The notes below the pieces were generated by a model. The model had not been told where the DNA came from, did not search any database, and was given only the letters and a program-made list of their open reading frames with translations. From NCBI GenBank assembly GCA_047626155.1, contig JBLHRR010000055.1:1-30424 (forward strand): a DNA stretch of 30,424 bases, read 5' to 3'. The stretch's first letter is position 1. Every line of letters begins with the position of its first letter. A program made the position numbers and the translations under genes. Positions 15,472 to 22,286 of this stretch are shown one piece after another. The DNA is from CALGLS01 sp047626155 (GTDB lineage: Bacteria > Bacteroidota > Bacteroidia > Chitinophagales > Saprospiraceae).

Positions 15472-15578
15472 AAAGTGCAAGCAACGCGTCTTACAATTCA
15501 ATATCCACGCTATAAGTTAGACAGGTTCATTATTGGATACCTGCCCTTTCCGGATCAAGGGTTTCGTTATTCAATATT
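15472..15578 (+). repeat. palindromic element, copy 1 (with about 29 extra bases)
   Basis: AAGCAACGCGTCTTA (from about 15479) and TTCATTATTGGATACCTGCC (from 15526) through CAATATT at 15578 match the reverse complement of 18067-18145. Over the 50 bases 15530-15578 about 46 positions agree; over the outer ~29 bases about 24 agree. Copy 1 has 29 extra bases between two TTCA tetranucleotides. The inner part is an imperfect palindrome: outer arms TATTGGATA and TATTCAATA, inner stem CCCTT/AAGGG. It begins 8 bases beyond the stop of the LuxE-like gene. Confidence 0.85.
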
Positions 15579-15586
15579 CTCACCGC

Positions 15587-16597
15587 TCATTCCTCAATCA
15601 TTAAACTACAACCCCGCATTTCACTACCATCCATTCTCCCCATTACCTCAAAACCACCATCCGCATAAACTCGTCCAACATCATCAGTAGCAATGAAACT
15701 ACAAGTATCAATATTCCCTAAATCAATGACATTCAATCCGCCAGATCTACCGGCACCTACTAATTGAAAAGGATCTGTAAGCTCCCGGCAAAAAACCTTC
15801 TTGCTCGGCCCAGGATAAAAAAGTCCCTTTCCTTTGCTATATGATTGCGACAACAATTCAGTCATTCCATATTCGGAATGAATCCGGCTACTGCCAAAGG
15901 AATCTCCCAAAATTTGATGCAATTCCATCCGAGTGATTTCTTTACGACGTCCCTTCATACCACCCGTTTCCATGATGACACAATGACTAAGGTCTTGAGG
16001 ATTGTCTTCCGCAAAATCCAGCAAGGCGAAGCTTACTCCTATTAGCAAGGTGGGAATATGCTCCTTTTTATTTTTTTGTAAAATGTTTGTTAAGTCGTCC
16101 TGGTGATTTAAGAAAAAACCACTTTGAGGATATTTGCTTTCTTCAATAAACTCCTGAACCATAAAGACTAATGAAGAACCACTACGTTCCAAATAAGAGG
16201 GGAGAAGCGCCAGAATACAATAATCCTTCACCGGTCCATAAAAATATTCAAAGGCTTTCAAACTGATGGAGTTATACCAATTTTTATCCCTCAGATGATG
16301 CTGACTGTTGACCTGTCCGGAGGTACCGCTACTCGTAAAGATAGATTGGCTTTCCCATTCTCCACTCTTTATCAAATGCGTTTTAAAAAGTGAAATAGGA
16401 AGAAAAGGAATGGCTTCAATTTCTTGAATATCAGAAGGATTGATAGACAACAAATCAAGAAAACGCTCGTACAATGGATTATTAGCCGACTGATATCGAA
16501 AGACAGATAGAGCAGCCCTTTCGAAATATTTAGCAGAGTCAATTTGAGAAATCTGTTGGAGTAAAGACTCCCTGGTTATGTTTGAATTTGAAGTCAA
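15587..16597 (-). CDS. LuxE-like acyl-protein synthetase (stand-alone)
   Basis: Cytosolic 336-residue protein of the LuxE acyl-protein synthetase family, in the ANL adenylate-forming superfamily: ATP activates a fatty acid, and the acyl group is handed to a protein Cys or a partner reductase. Visible features are the nucleotide-binding loop FTSSGTSG (87-94), the region ILALLPSYLERSGSSL, ETGGMKGRRKEITR, the acyl-activating motif SEYGMTELLSQ (about 240-250) and TDDVGRVYADGGFEVMGRMD near the end. No luxC-type acyl reductase or luxAB lies nearby, so bioluminescence is not implied. The first in-frame start codon is TTG at 16597; no ATG lies between the preceding stop (16640) and the LuxE core. A TACATTTG element sits 48 bases upstream. 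It lies, with the next two genes, between inverted copies of a palindromic element. Family confident, acyl acceptor unknown. Confidence 0.88.
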   Translation of the reverse strand: MTSNSNITRESLLQQISQIDSAKYFERAALSVFRYQSANNPLYERFLDLLSINPSDIQEIEAIPFLPISLFKTHLIKSGEWESQSIFTSSGTSGQVNSQHHLRDKNWYNSISLKAFEYFYGPVKDYCILALLPSYLERSGSSLVFMVQEFIEESKYPQSGFFLNHQDDLTNILQKNKKEHIPTLLIGVSFALLDFAEDNPQDLSHCVIMETGGMKGRRKEITRMELHQILGDSFGSSRIHSEYGMTELLSQSYSKGKGLFYPGPSKKVFCRELTDPFQLVGAGRSGGLNVIDLGNIDTCSFIATDDVGRVYADGGFEVMGRMDGSEMRGCSLMIEE

Positions 16598-16644
16598 ATT
16601 TAAGTGGTATTGGTCGGCAGTTTGAATAAGCCCGACAGTTTACA

Positions 16645-16652
16645 CAAATGTA
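16645..16652 (-). promoter_or_regulatory. TAnnTTTG -7 element for the LuxE-like gene
   Basis: TACATTTG on the minus strand fits the Bacteroidota -7 consensus and would give a leader of roughly 40 bases before the TTG start at 16597. No -33 TTG at the usual spacing is clear. Confidence 0.35.
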
Positions 16653-16767
16653 CTTTCTTTAATCAATAAAAAAATGTAAATTTCGTTCTTCTTATATCTG
16701 TTATGATTCCGTCTTTGAACATTAAGGCAATCTATCCGAATAAAATCATCATCGAAAAACAGTTCCT

Positions 16768-17268
16768 ATGCTAAATCGCCTTCCAGTCACCGTGTTTGTA
16801 ATGCTTTTGTTGGTGCTTTCTGCTTGTCGCGATCCACCAGACTATCCGAATGAACCAGTCATTGAATATATCGGATCGAATAAAACCGCGATGACGCAAG
16901 GGCCATCCATTGGTGATTTCGTTTTTTTGACCATCTCTTTCACAGACGGAGATGGAGACTTAGGTAGCTCCGATTTTGGAGATAGCACCAGAGTCTATTA
17001 TGCAGATACCCGCTTAGCAGATCCAATTGTACAGTCCGTCAGTATTCCTATGGTTCCAGAGTTAGGCTCTGGTAATGGGATCTCTGGAGAAATTAGGTTC
17101 AAGGTACCTAATAGCTGTTGTTTCTATCCACCAGGTTTCCCAATAGATTGCGGCCCTCTGGAGGGTTTCCCCACAGACACCATTGTTTACGACATTTTTA
17201 TTTTGGATAGAAAAGAAAATAAATCCAATGTTGTACAATCAGAACCGATCATATTACTCTGTAATTAG
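16768..17268 (+). CDS. Small putative lipoprotein
   Basis: A 166-residue exported protein with a lipoprotein signal: MLNRLPVTVFVMLLLVLSAC, lipobox LSAC, Cys at residue 20. The mature part is acidic and beta-rich, with FTDGDGDLGSSDFGD, an Asp-rich turn that could bind Ca2+, and several Cys (SCCFYPPGFPIDCGP, and a terminal Cys). Short lipoproteins with an FTDGDGDLG-like stretch are common in Bacteroidota and have no known role. The gene is divergent from the LuxE-like gene and closed by the long-stem terminator at 17334-17378. No catalytic motif is visible. Confidence 0.85.
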   Translation: MLNRLPVTVFVMLLLVLSACRDPPDYPNEPVIEYIGSNKTAMTQGPSIGDFVFLTISFTDGDGDLGSSDFGDSTRVYYADTRLADPIVQSVSIPMVPELGSGNGISGEIRFKVPNSCCFYPPGFPIDCGPLEGFPTDTIVYDIFILDRKENKSNVVQSEPIILLCN

Positions 17269-17333
17269 AAGCTTAAATAGTAACGGTTTTAATATAAATG
17301 GTTTAATCGTAGCTCTAGCTACAGATCTGTCGA

Positions 17334-17378
17334 AAAAAATAAAAGGTTCGTAGCAACGCTACGAACCTTTTATTTTTT
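17334..17378. terminator. 21-bp perfect-stem bidirectional terminator
   Basis: Arms 17334-17354 and 17358-17378 are perfectly complementary over 21 bases (core AAAAGGTTCGTAGC, three-base gap AAC), with A and T runs at both ends. It lies 66 bases after the lipoprotein stop and would act as an intrinsic terminator in either direction. Confidence 0.85.
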
Positions 17379-17457
17379 AAAAATTATATTGAATTGACAA
17401 AACTATTAAATATTTCTAGTGCGATTATAAAATGCTCTAGAGGATTCGCCCTTCAAT

Positions 17458-17473
17458 CCGAGTAGCAACTCGG
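17458..17473. repeat. CCGAGT-AGCA-ACTCGG hairpin before the small membrane gene
   Basis: Perfect 6-bp stem with loop AGCA, ending 22 bases before the ATG at 17496. A sister hairpin with the same loop sequence (CGACT-AGCA-AGTCG) follows the gene at 17773-17786. Possibly a leader hairpin or a member of a GC-rich palindrome family. Confidence 0.45.
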
Positions 17474-17495
17474 GGCTCGCAAAAAAAACAAAAGC

Positions 17496-17744
17496 ATGGG
17501 ATTCGTATCAGCAGCTCAGAGCAGTCTAAATTCAAATCGAAAAATAAGATCATCGAATAAAAGAGGATTCAAACCCTCCAAAGATAAGTTCTCCGTAAAG
17601 ATTGTTCCCAAACTAGAATTTACAGAGGAAAATAAAAAACGAGCACAAGCCAAAAGAAGAAGGAAAGACATGATTATGCTTTCCGTAATGATATTTGTAG
17701 CAACATTGTTTGGAATTGCTTTCTACAATTGGATCAAACCCTAA
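17496..17744 (+). CDS. Small basic tail-anchored membrane protein
   Basis: An 82-residue protein with a basic N-terminal two thirds (NSNRKIRSSNKRGFKPSKDK, then KKRAQAKRRRKD) and a single C-terminal membrane segment (about 59-77, IMLSVMIFVATLFGIAFY) followed by NWIKP. Small Bacteroidota proteins of the same layout (GxVSxAxxSLxxNRxxRS start, Arg/Lys-rich middle, one C-terminal helix) are frequently annotated as 'riboflavin synthase subunit beta', without any visible relation to riboflavin synthesis. The start ATG follows an A-rich run. The gene stands alone and is flanked by related hairpins. Function unknown; the polybasic cytoplasmic part could contact nucleic acid or lipid head groups (inference). 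Confidence 0.8.
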   Translation: MGFVSAAQSSLNSNRKIRSSNKRGFKPSKDKFSVKIVPKLEFTEENKKRAQAKRRRKDMIMLSVMIFVATLFGIAFYNWIKP

Positions 17745-17772
17745 AGACGAGGAGTCGACCCTTTATTTATCC

Positions 17773-17786
17773 CGACTAGCAAGTCG
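17773..17786. repeat. CGACT-AGCA-AGTCG hairpin after the small membrane gene
   Basis: Perfect 5-bp stem with loop AGCA, 29 bases after the stop. The context (ATCCCGACTAGCAAGTCGCG) parallels that of the hairpin at 17458-17473 (ATCCGAGTAGCAACTCGG), indicating two members of one repeat family on either side of the gene. Confidence 0.45.
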
Positions 17787-17829
17787 CGGAGAGCGAGGAA
17801 AAGTAGAAGAGCGAGAAAGTCCCAGCCTC

Positions 17830-17874
17830 ATAAAACAAGAATTCCTTTCTAAAAAACATCTCGCTTGTTTTTAT
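17830..17874 (+). terminator. terminator-like hairpin
   Basis: ATAAAACAAG (17830-17839) pairs with CTTGTTTTTAT (17864-17874), with one extra T in the right arm and a 24-base loop. It is the likely end of the small membrane gene's transcript. The loop is long and the stem A/T-rich. Confidence 0.4.
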
Positions 17875-18066
17875 AAGGATCTTCTTTTATCTATTCAGTT
17901 TGATTACTCAAAAAGTCAAACCAGTAATTATCATTGTTCCAAATTATAAGGCAAATAATCAGAACGACAATCAACAGCTCAACACTGAAAAGTACGTTTT
18001 ACTATACCAGGACCTTCAAACACGCGCTTCAAACGAGATTCCTTTAGCTGTGTAGGCCATATTTTA

Positions 18067-18145
18067 AATATTGAATAACGAACCCGCTTGATTCGGAACG
18101 GGCAGGTATCCAATAATGAATTTTAAGATGCGTTGCTTAGGCTTT
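18067..18145 (-). repeat. palindromic element, copy 2
   Basis: Reverse-complement copy of 15472-15578 lacking about 29 internal bases. The stem is CCCG/CGGG where copy 1 has CCCTT/AAGGG, so both retain a paired GC-rich stem despite substitutions and an indel. Outer arms TATTGGATA and TATTCAATA are shared. It lies 48 bases beyond the stop of the ABC-transporter gene and, with copy 1, encloses three genes in inverted orientation. Confidence 0.85.
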
Positions 18146-18165
18146 CTGAAAAAACCTAAGGCTTT

Positions 18166-18185
18166 GGTAGCGTCGTAGCGGGTAC
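18166..18185 (-). repeat. partial copy of the 40-bp dispersed repeat
   Basis: The reverse complement GTACCCGCTACGACGCTACC resembles GTAACCGCTACGACGCAACG in copy 1 (7848-7887). It sits directly next to the palindromic element and just before the ABC-transporter stop codon. Confidence 0.45.
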
Positions 18186-18192
18186 TATTTTC

Positions 18193-19995
18193 CTACACCT
18201 GCTCAAACTGCAACTTCGCTAACCCGCTATACAGGCCATTCTCTAGCTCCGACAATTCATCATGCGTTCCCTGTTCTACAATCTGTCCCTGATCCAAAAC
18301 AAAAATGGTATCCACCTCACGAATGGTAGCGAGACGGTGTGCAATAATAATAGAAGTTCTGCCTTCCATTAAGGTATCCAACGCCTCTTGAACCAATTTC
18401 TCGGACTCCGCATCCAGCGAAGAAGTCGCTTCATCTAACAATAGTATTGCAGGGTTCTTCAAAATCGCCCTTGCAATAGCAATACGTTGTCTTTGTCCTC
18501 CGGATAATTTAACCCCACGTTCTCCGACAAGCGTATCCAACGTTTCTGGAAAAGTACGAATAAATTCCCAAGAATTAGATTGTTTGGCTGCTTCAATCAC
18601 CTCTTCATCTGTAGCATCTTCTTTACCATAAAGTATGTTCTCTCGAATGGTACCTCCAAAAAGAATGACTTCTTGTGGCACCAATGACATACAATTCCTA
18701 AGGTCTCTTAAGTTATAATCGTAAATGCTCTTTCCGTCCACTGTAATATTTCCACCTTGTATTTTGTAAAACTGCAACAACAATTGAATGATGGTGGATT
18801 TCCCAGCACCGGATGGCCCTACTAATGCGACCTTTCTCCCGGAAGGAATATCTAAATCAATTCCCGTAAGTATCGGACGGTCCGTACGGGTAGGATAGGT
18901 GAATTCAACATTCTGAAATCGTATATCTCCTTTGATCTTTAATTGGTTGACTTTTTCATCGTTGCCTAAATCTATTTCGCCAGGTGTATTCAAAATTTCG
19001 CGAACACGTTCTGTTGCACCAATGGCTCCCAGCAGTTCCGGGAAGAAATTACCGAGACTTCCAATAGCACCACCAATGATAAAAGTGTAAGCTACAAAGG
19101 AAACCAATTTACCGGCTGTCAGTGTTCCGGCAGCCACCATCATAGCTGCTTGCCAGATGATAAACATCAAGGCCCCAAACATCATGGTTACAATAAAGAC
19201 CGTAAACAAGGCCCGGCTTTGCGCATATTTCATCGCTATTTTAACCACTTTATCTATAGAAGAAGAATATCGACGAACTTCAAACAACTCATTCGAGAAG
19301 GCTTTCACAATCTGAATCCCAATAATACTTTCCCCAAGGATAGAATTAGACTCCGCCAATTCGCTCTGTCTTTCCTTTGATAACTTTCGGATATAACGAC
19401 CAAAGAAAATAGCGGATATAACAACAACAGGTACAGTCAATAACATAATACCCGCTAAACGAGGAGTGGTGAAAGTCATGAATAAAATGCCGACCGTTAG
19501 TATAATTAATTGACGAATCAACTCTGCTAAGGTTATGGAGAAAGTACTATATAGCTTTTCAACATCTGCAGTGAGTCTACTGATTAAGTCACCAGTTTTT
19601 GTTTCTTCAAAAAAGGTAATGGGTAATGAAATTAGTTTTTTATAAAGCGATTTTCTAATGTCCGCTATGCCTCTTTCAGAAACCTGAGCAAACAGCATCA
19701 CCCTTGCATAAGATACAAAACCTTGAAAAAGCAATACGCCAGCCATGATCCAACCGACTTGTTTGAGGCTGAAATCGTAGTTCGACTTACCCTGCGCAAT
19801 ATCTACCATTTCCCCAATGAGGTATGGAAAAACCATGAAAACCAGAGAAGAAATGAAAAGGAGGATTAAGCCAAAGAAGAAATGCCAGCGATACGGACGA
19901 ATAAAATCGAAAGTCTTAAGCGCTTCTCTCATCGTTTCTCCATTCAGCTTGGGCTTAGGGAGATCATCGTTTAGGTCATTATGATTTCTGCTCAT
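18193..19995 (-). CDS. ABC exporter half-transporter (MsbA/ABCB-like)
   Basis: A 600-residue fused permease/ATPase. Residues about 35-330 form six transmembrane helices (type I exporter fold), with a cytosolic N-terminal tail. The nucleotide-binding domain has Walker A GPSGAGKST (about 393-401), Q-loop VPQEVILFGGTI, signature LSGGQRQRIAIARA (about 497-510), Walker B AILLLDEATSSLD (about 515-527) and switch His IIAHRL. Length and architecture match homodimeric lipid, drug or peptide exporters such as MsbA and BmrA; substrate cannot be read from sequence. ATG start at 19995. ndk lies upstream on the same strand but is separated by about 250 bp and a strong hairpin, so this gene is probably transcribed separately. 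Confidence 0.94.
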   Translation of the reverse strand: MSRNHNDLNDDLPKPKLNGETMREALKTFDFIRPYRWHFFFGLILLFISSLVFMVFPYLIGEMVDIAQGKSNYDFSLKQVGWIMAGVLLFQGFVSYARVMLFAQVSERGIADIRKSLYKKLISLPITFFEETKTGDLISRLTADVEKLYSTFSITLAELIRQLIILTVGILFMTFTTPRLAGIMLLTVPVVVISAIFFGRYIRKLSKERQSELAESNSILGESIIGIQIVKAFSNELFEVRRYSSSIDKVVKIAMKYAQSRALFTVFIVTMMFGALMFIIWQAAMMVAAGTLTAGKLVSFVAYTFIIGGAIGSLGNFFPELLGAIGATERVREILNTPGEIDLGNDEKVNQLKIKGDIRFQNVEFTYPTRTDRPILTGIDLDIPSGRKVALVGPSGAGKSTIIQLLLQFYKIQGGNITVDGKSIYDYNLRDLRNCMSLVPQEVILFGGTIRENILYGKEDATDEEVIEAAKQSNSWEFIRTFPETLDTLVGERGVKLSGGQRQRIAIARAILKNPAILLLDEATSSLDAESEKLVQEALDTLMEGRTSIIIAHRLATIREVDTIFVLDQGQIVEQGTHDELSELENGLYSGLAKLQFEQV

Positions 19996-20172
19996 ATTTT
20001 TTTGTGTGAATACTTGTGTTGAAATAAGCCTGAAGGACCACTGTAAATCAAAATGTCGCCTATTTCTAAGACAAATTGCGAAGTCGCGTAAAATTACAGA
20101 ATTATAAACAACAAAACTCCAGAATGGTTATTCTTGACATTCTTATGATACGCAGATAGAGGGCAATACAAA

Positions 20173-20207
20173 GAACAGGTAAGAACCATTACGGTACTTA
20201 CCTGTTC
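20173..20207 (-). terminator. hairpin terminator after ndk
   Basis: Perfect 11-bp arms GAACAGGTAAG (20173-20183) and CTTACCTGTTC (20197-20207), extended by three inner pairs after an A/A mismatch. It lies 40 bases beyond the ndk stop. The following bases in the ndk direction (TTTGTATTG) are only moderately T-rich. Confidence 0.65.
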
Positions 20208-20246
20208 GAAAATTCATGAGATTAAATTCAATTTGTCTTCAAGGTA

Positions 20247-20666
20247 CTAAAACATTTCGGTACCTGCAAAGTGGAAGTTACCTTCGATGTCTGCATTTTC
20301 GTCAGAATCAGAACCGTGAACTGCGTTTTCGCCGATGCTAGTCGCATACAACTTACGGATGGTTCCGTCAGCAGCTTCCGCTGGGTTAGTTGCTCCAATC
20401 AAAGTTCGGAAGTCCGCAACTGCATTGTCTTTTTCTAAAATAGCCGAAATGATTGGACCAGAAGACATAAATTCTACCAATTCTCCATAGAAAGGACGTT
20501 CTTTGTGAACGGCATAGAATTCGCCTGCCTTCATCGGGGAAAGATGTGTCTTTTTCATAGCAACAATACGGAATCCCGCTTTGTTGATCATCGCTAAAAT
20601 AGCTCCTGAATGACCCCCTTTCACTGCATCGGGTTTGATCATTGTGAATGTTCTGTTACCTGACAT
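20247..20666 (-). CDS. ndk: Nucleoside-diphosphate kinase
   Basis: Transfers the gamma-phosphate of NTPs to NDPs through a phospho-histidine, balancing cytosolic nucleotide pools. At 139 residues it is normal family length. RTFTMIKPDAV contains the conserved Lys11; the active-site His117 lies in NAVHGSDSDENA; RPFYGELVEFMSSGP and GATNPAEAADGTIRKLYA are typical. ATG at 20664-20666. A TACTTTTG element about 105 bases upstream is the likely promoter, and a hairpin terminates the transcript. Very confident. Confidence 0.98.
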   Translation of the reverse strand: MSGNRTFTMIKPDAVKGGHSGAILAMINKAGFRIVAMKKTHLSPMKAGEFYAVHKERPFYGELVEFMSSGPIISAILEKDNAVADFRTLIGATNPAEAADGTIRKLYATSIGENAVHGSDSDENADIEGNFHFAGTEMF

Positions 20667-20997
20667 TTTTAAAGTTTATTTTAAGAATTAAAAATTTACG
20701 TTTAGAACGTTTTTCAAACTTTCCAGCCCTTTTTACACAGACTAGAAAATAGCCTTTACGGAAAAACGCTGCAAAAGTAATTAACTAACAGAATATATTT
20801 TGTTTTCAAGGATATTTTTTTCAATTTCGCAGCCTATTTTAATTGGAGCAGTATTAAAATCATAATTGGAAGATCTTCTACCTTTATTTACAGTTAAAAG
20901 AATAGAAAGGGGGGCGAGCAGTAACTAATTAGGGGGAATATCAGTACAAACTAAGCTACCAATTAACCAATACAATAATCCACCAATCAATAAATTA
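20667..20997. other. 331-bp divergent spacer between ndk and the DHH phosphoesterase
   Basis: Very A/T-rich. It contains the ndk -7-like element (20772-20779). On the DHH side, TACCTTTA at 20879-20886 is a near-consensus -7 element about 110 bases before the ATG. No coding frame, repeat or stable hairpin stands out. Confidence 0.5.
20772..20779 (-). promoter_or_regulatory. TAnnTTTG -7 element for ndk
   Basis: TACTTTTG on the minus strand is a full match to the Bacteroidota -7 consensus, followed by GCAGCG; the inferred leader is about 100 bases. No -33 TTG at standard spacing is evident. Confidence 0.45.
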
Positions 20998-22008
20998 ATG
21001 ACAAATCTCAACGACCTAAAAGCCTTACTAAACGTTCCTAAGAACATCGTGCTCACCTCTCACCGTAATCCGGATGGAGACGCCATTGGTTCTACACTTG
21101 GAATGAAGCATTTGTTGGATCAGTTCGGTCATACGGTACATTGTATTTTTCCTTCAGAATATCCAGACAATGTTGCTTGGATGCCTGATGCCGAAGACAT
21201 CATCATCTTTGATATAGACCCAGAAAGGTCAGAGGAAGTCCTCAAAACTGCCGATTTAATCTTTTGTCTGGATTATAACTCTTTATCCAGAGTGGATAAA
21301 TTAGGAGATCTCATCAATAAAATGGATAAAGCAGAGCTGGTCTTAATTGATCACCACCTTGACCCCGATATCAGAGCCAATTTTATAATGTCCGTTCCTG
21401 ATGCAAGTTCTACCTGTGAATTAGTCTATGAATTTATTTTATTAATGGAAAAGAAATTGTCAATCACTATTGATGTGGCAGAGTCTTTACTAACTGGAAT
21501 TCTAACAGATACAGGGTCTTTCAAATACAGCACTTCACCCAGGTTATTTGTCATTGTTTCAAAACTGGTTGAAAGAGGAGCAGACTTGACCAGATTACAG
21601 GATTTGATTTTCAACTCAATGAATGAAAAACAATTACGGTTGTTAGGACATTGCCTGAAACACAGAATGGAAATCCTAGAAGAATATAATACGGCCTTAA
21701 TAACGCTTCACCGGAAAGACTATGAAACGTACGACATCCAACGTGGAGATACGGAAGGTATCGTGAATTATATGCTGAAGATGAAGAACATTAAAACAGC
21801 GGTTTTTATCACCGAGCAGCCTACCGTTGTAAAACTATCCCTCCGGTCTAAAGGAGATATATCAGTTCAATCCATCGCTTCAAAGCACTTCAAAGGAGGT
21901 GGCCACAAAAACGCTTCTGGTGGATATTCCTTTACCGGATTAAGATCAACGGTTGCCAAATTCAAAGAAGTTTTACCGGAGTTTAAAGAGATGCTAACTG
22001 CGGGGTAA
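20998..22008 (+). CDS. DHH-family phosphoesterase (NrnA-like oligoribonuclease/pAp phosphatase)
   Basis: Cytosolic DHH/DHHA1 phosphoesterase of 336 residues, as expected for NrnA-type enzymes, which degrade 2-5-mer oligoribonucleotides (including pGpG and pApA) and dephosphorylate pAp. Metal-binding motifs are complete: SHRNPDGDAIGS (H22, D26, D28), a further Asp in FCLDYN, the DHH motif LIDHHLDPD (118-120) and GILTDTGSF. The C-terminal DHHA1 substrate-binding motif GGGHKNASGGY starts at 300. In organisms lacking Orn this enzyme finishes RNA decay. ATG at 20998; no operon partner, since the FKBP gene begins 278 bp further on past a hairpin. NrnA versus other DHH subtypes is inferred from length and motifs. 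Confidence 0.93.
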   Translation: MTNLNDLKALLNVPKNIVLTSHRNPDGDAIGSTLGMKHLLDQFGHTVHCIFPSEYPDNVAWMPDAEDIIIFDIDPERSEEVLKTADLIFCLDYNSLSRVDKLGDLINKMDKAELVLIDHHLDPDIRANFIMSVPDASSTCELVYEFILLMEKKLSITIDVAESLLTGILTDTGSFKYSTSPRLFVIVSKLVERGADLTRLQDLIFNSMNEKQLRLLGHCLKHRMEILEEYNTALITLHRKDYETYDIQRGDTEGIVNYMLKMKNIKTAVFITEQPTVVKLSLRSKGDISVQSIASKHFKGGGHKNASGGYSFTGLRSTVAKFKEVLPEFKEMLTAG

Positions 22009-22017
22009 AGTTTTAAA

Positions 22018-22107
22018 ATCAAAATTAAAATGCTAATCAAAATCAAAACCTTCTAACGTGATTCCCACGTCTCCGTTTTTTGATTTTGATTTTCATTGAT
22101 ATTTTGA
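22018..22107. terminator. long A/T inverted repeat after the DHH gene
   Basis: CAAAATTAAAATGC with AATCAAAATCAAAA (22018-22047) is largely complementary to TTTTGATTTTGATTTTCATT with GATATTTTG (about 22078-22105). The stem is long but imperfect, with a GC-richer loop. Almost the same A/T motif (TTTTGATTTTGATTGATATT) occurs at about 8028-8047 after the PLP gene, so it may be a dispersed terminator-like repeat. Confidence 0.5.
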
Positions 22108-22286
22108 GTAATAATTTTCCTTCAACATTCGCCAAAATAGAACTGATTAATACTGCCTTTAGGGGCTGTGGGTAGAGCGGATAAAAGTGAATAGCAACTT
22201 AATAATATCATTTATATTAAAAACGCGGATTCTCGCCTGGCGGTGGTCCGATAGGTTTATCAAAGAACCGTAAACAATAATTTCAC

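Larger units (their letters stand above)
17745..18192. other. 448-bp spacer with hairpins and repeat copies, no gene
   Basis: Contains the CGACT-AGCA-AGTCG hairpin (17773-17786), a terminator-like pair (ATAAAACAAG at 17830-17839 with CTTGTTTTTAT at 17864-17874), the second palindromic element (18067-18145) and a partial 40-bp repeat (18166-18185). An open frame at 17710-17949 overlaps the end of the small membrane gene and these hairpins and has no recognisable content, so I do not call it. Confidence 0.6.

Noticed and set aside
15475..15690. 71-codon plus-strand frame near the LuxE stop
   Set aside because: It consists of the palindromic repeat plus antisense of the LuxE C-terminus.
15587..16597. 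Bioluminescence (lux) operon
   Set aside because: Only a LuxE-like gene is present; there is no luciferase (luxAB), reductase (luxC) or thioesterase (luxD).
17710..17949. 79-codon plus-strand frame after the small membrane-protein gene
   Set aside because: It overlaps the real gene's end and runs through two hairpins; the translation reads repeat-derived sequence.
15472..18145. Composite transposon or insertion sequence bounded by the inverted elements
   Set aside because: No transposase or recombinase gene lies between the copies and no target-site duplication is visible; the copies fit a dispersed palindromic repeat better.
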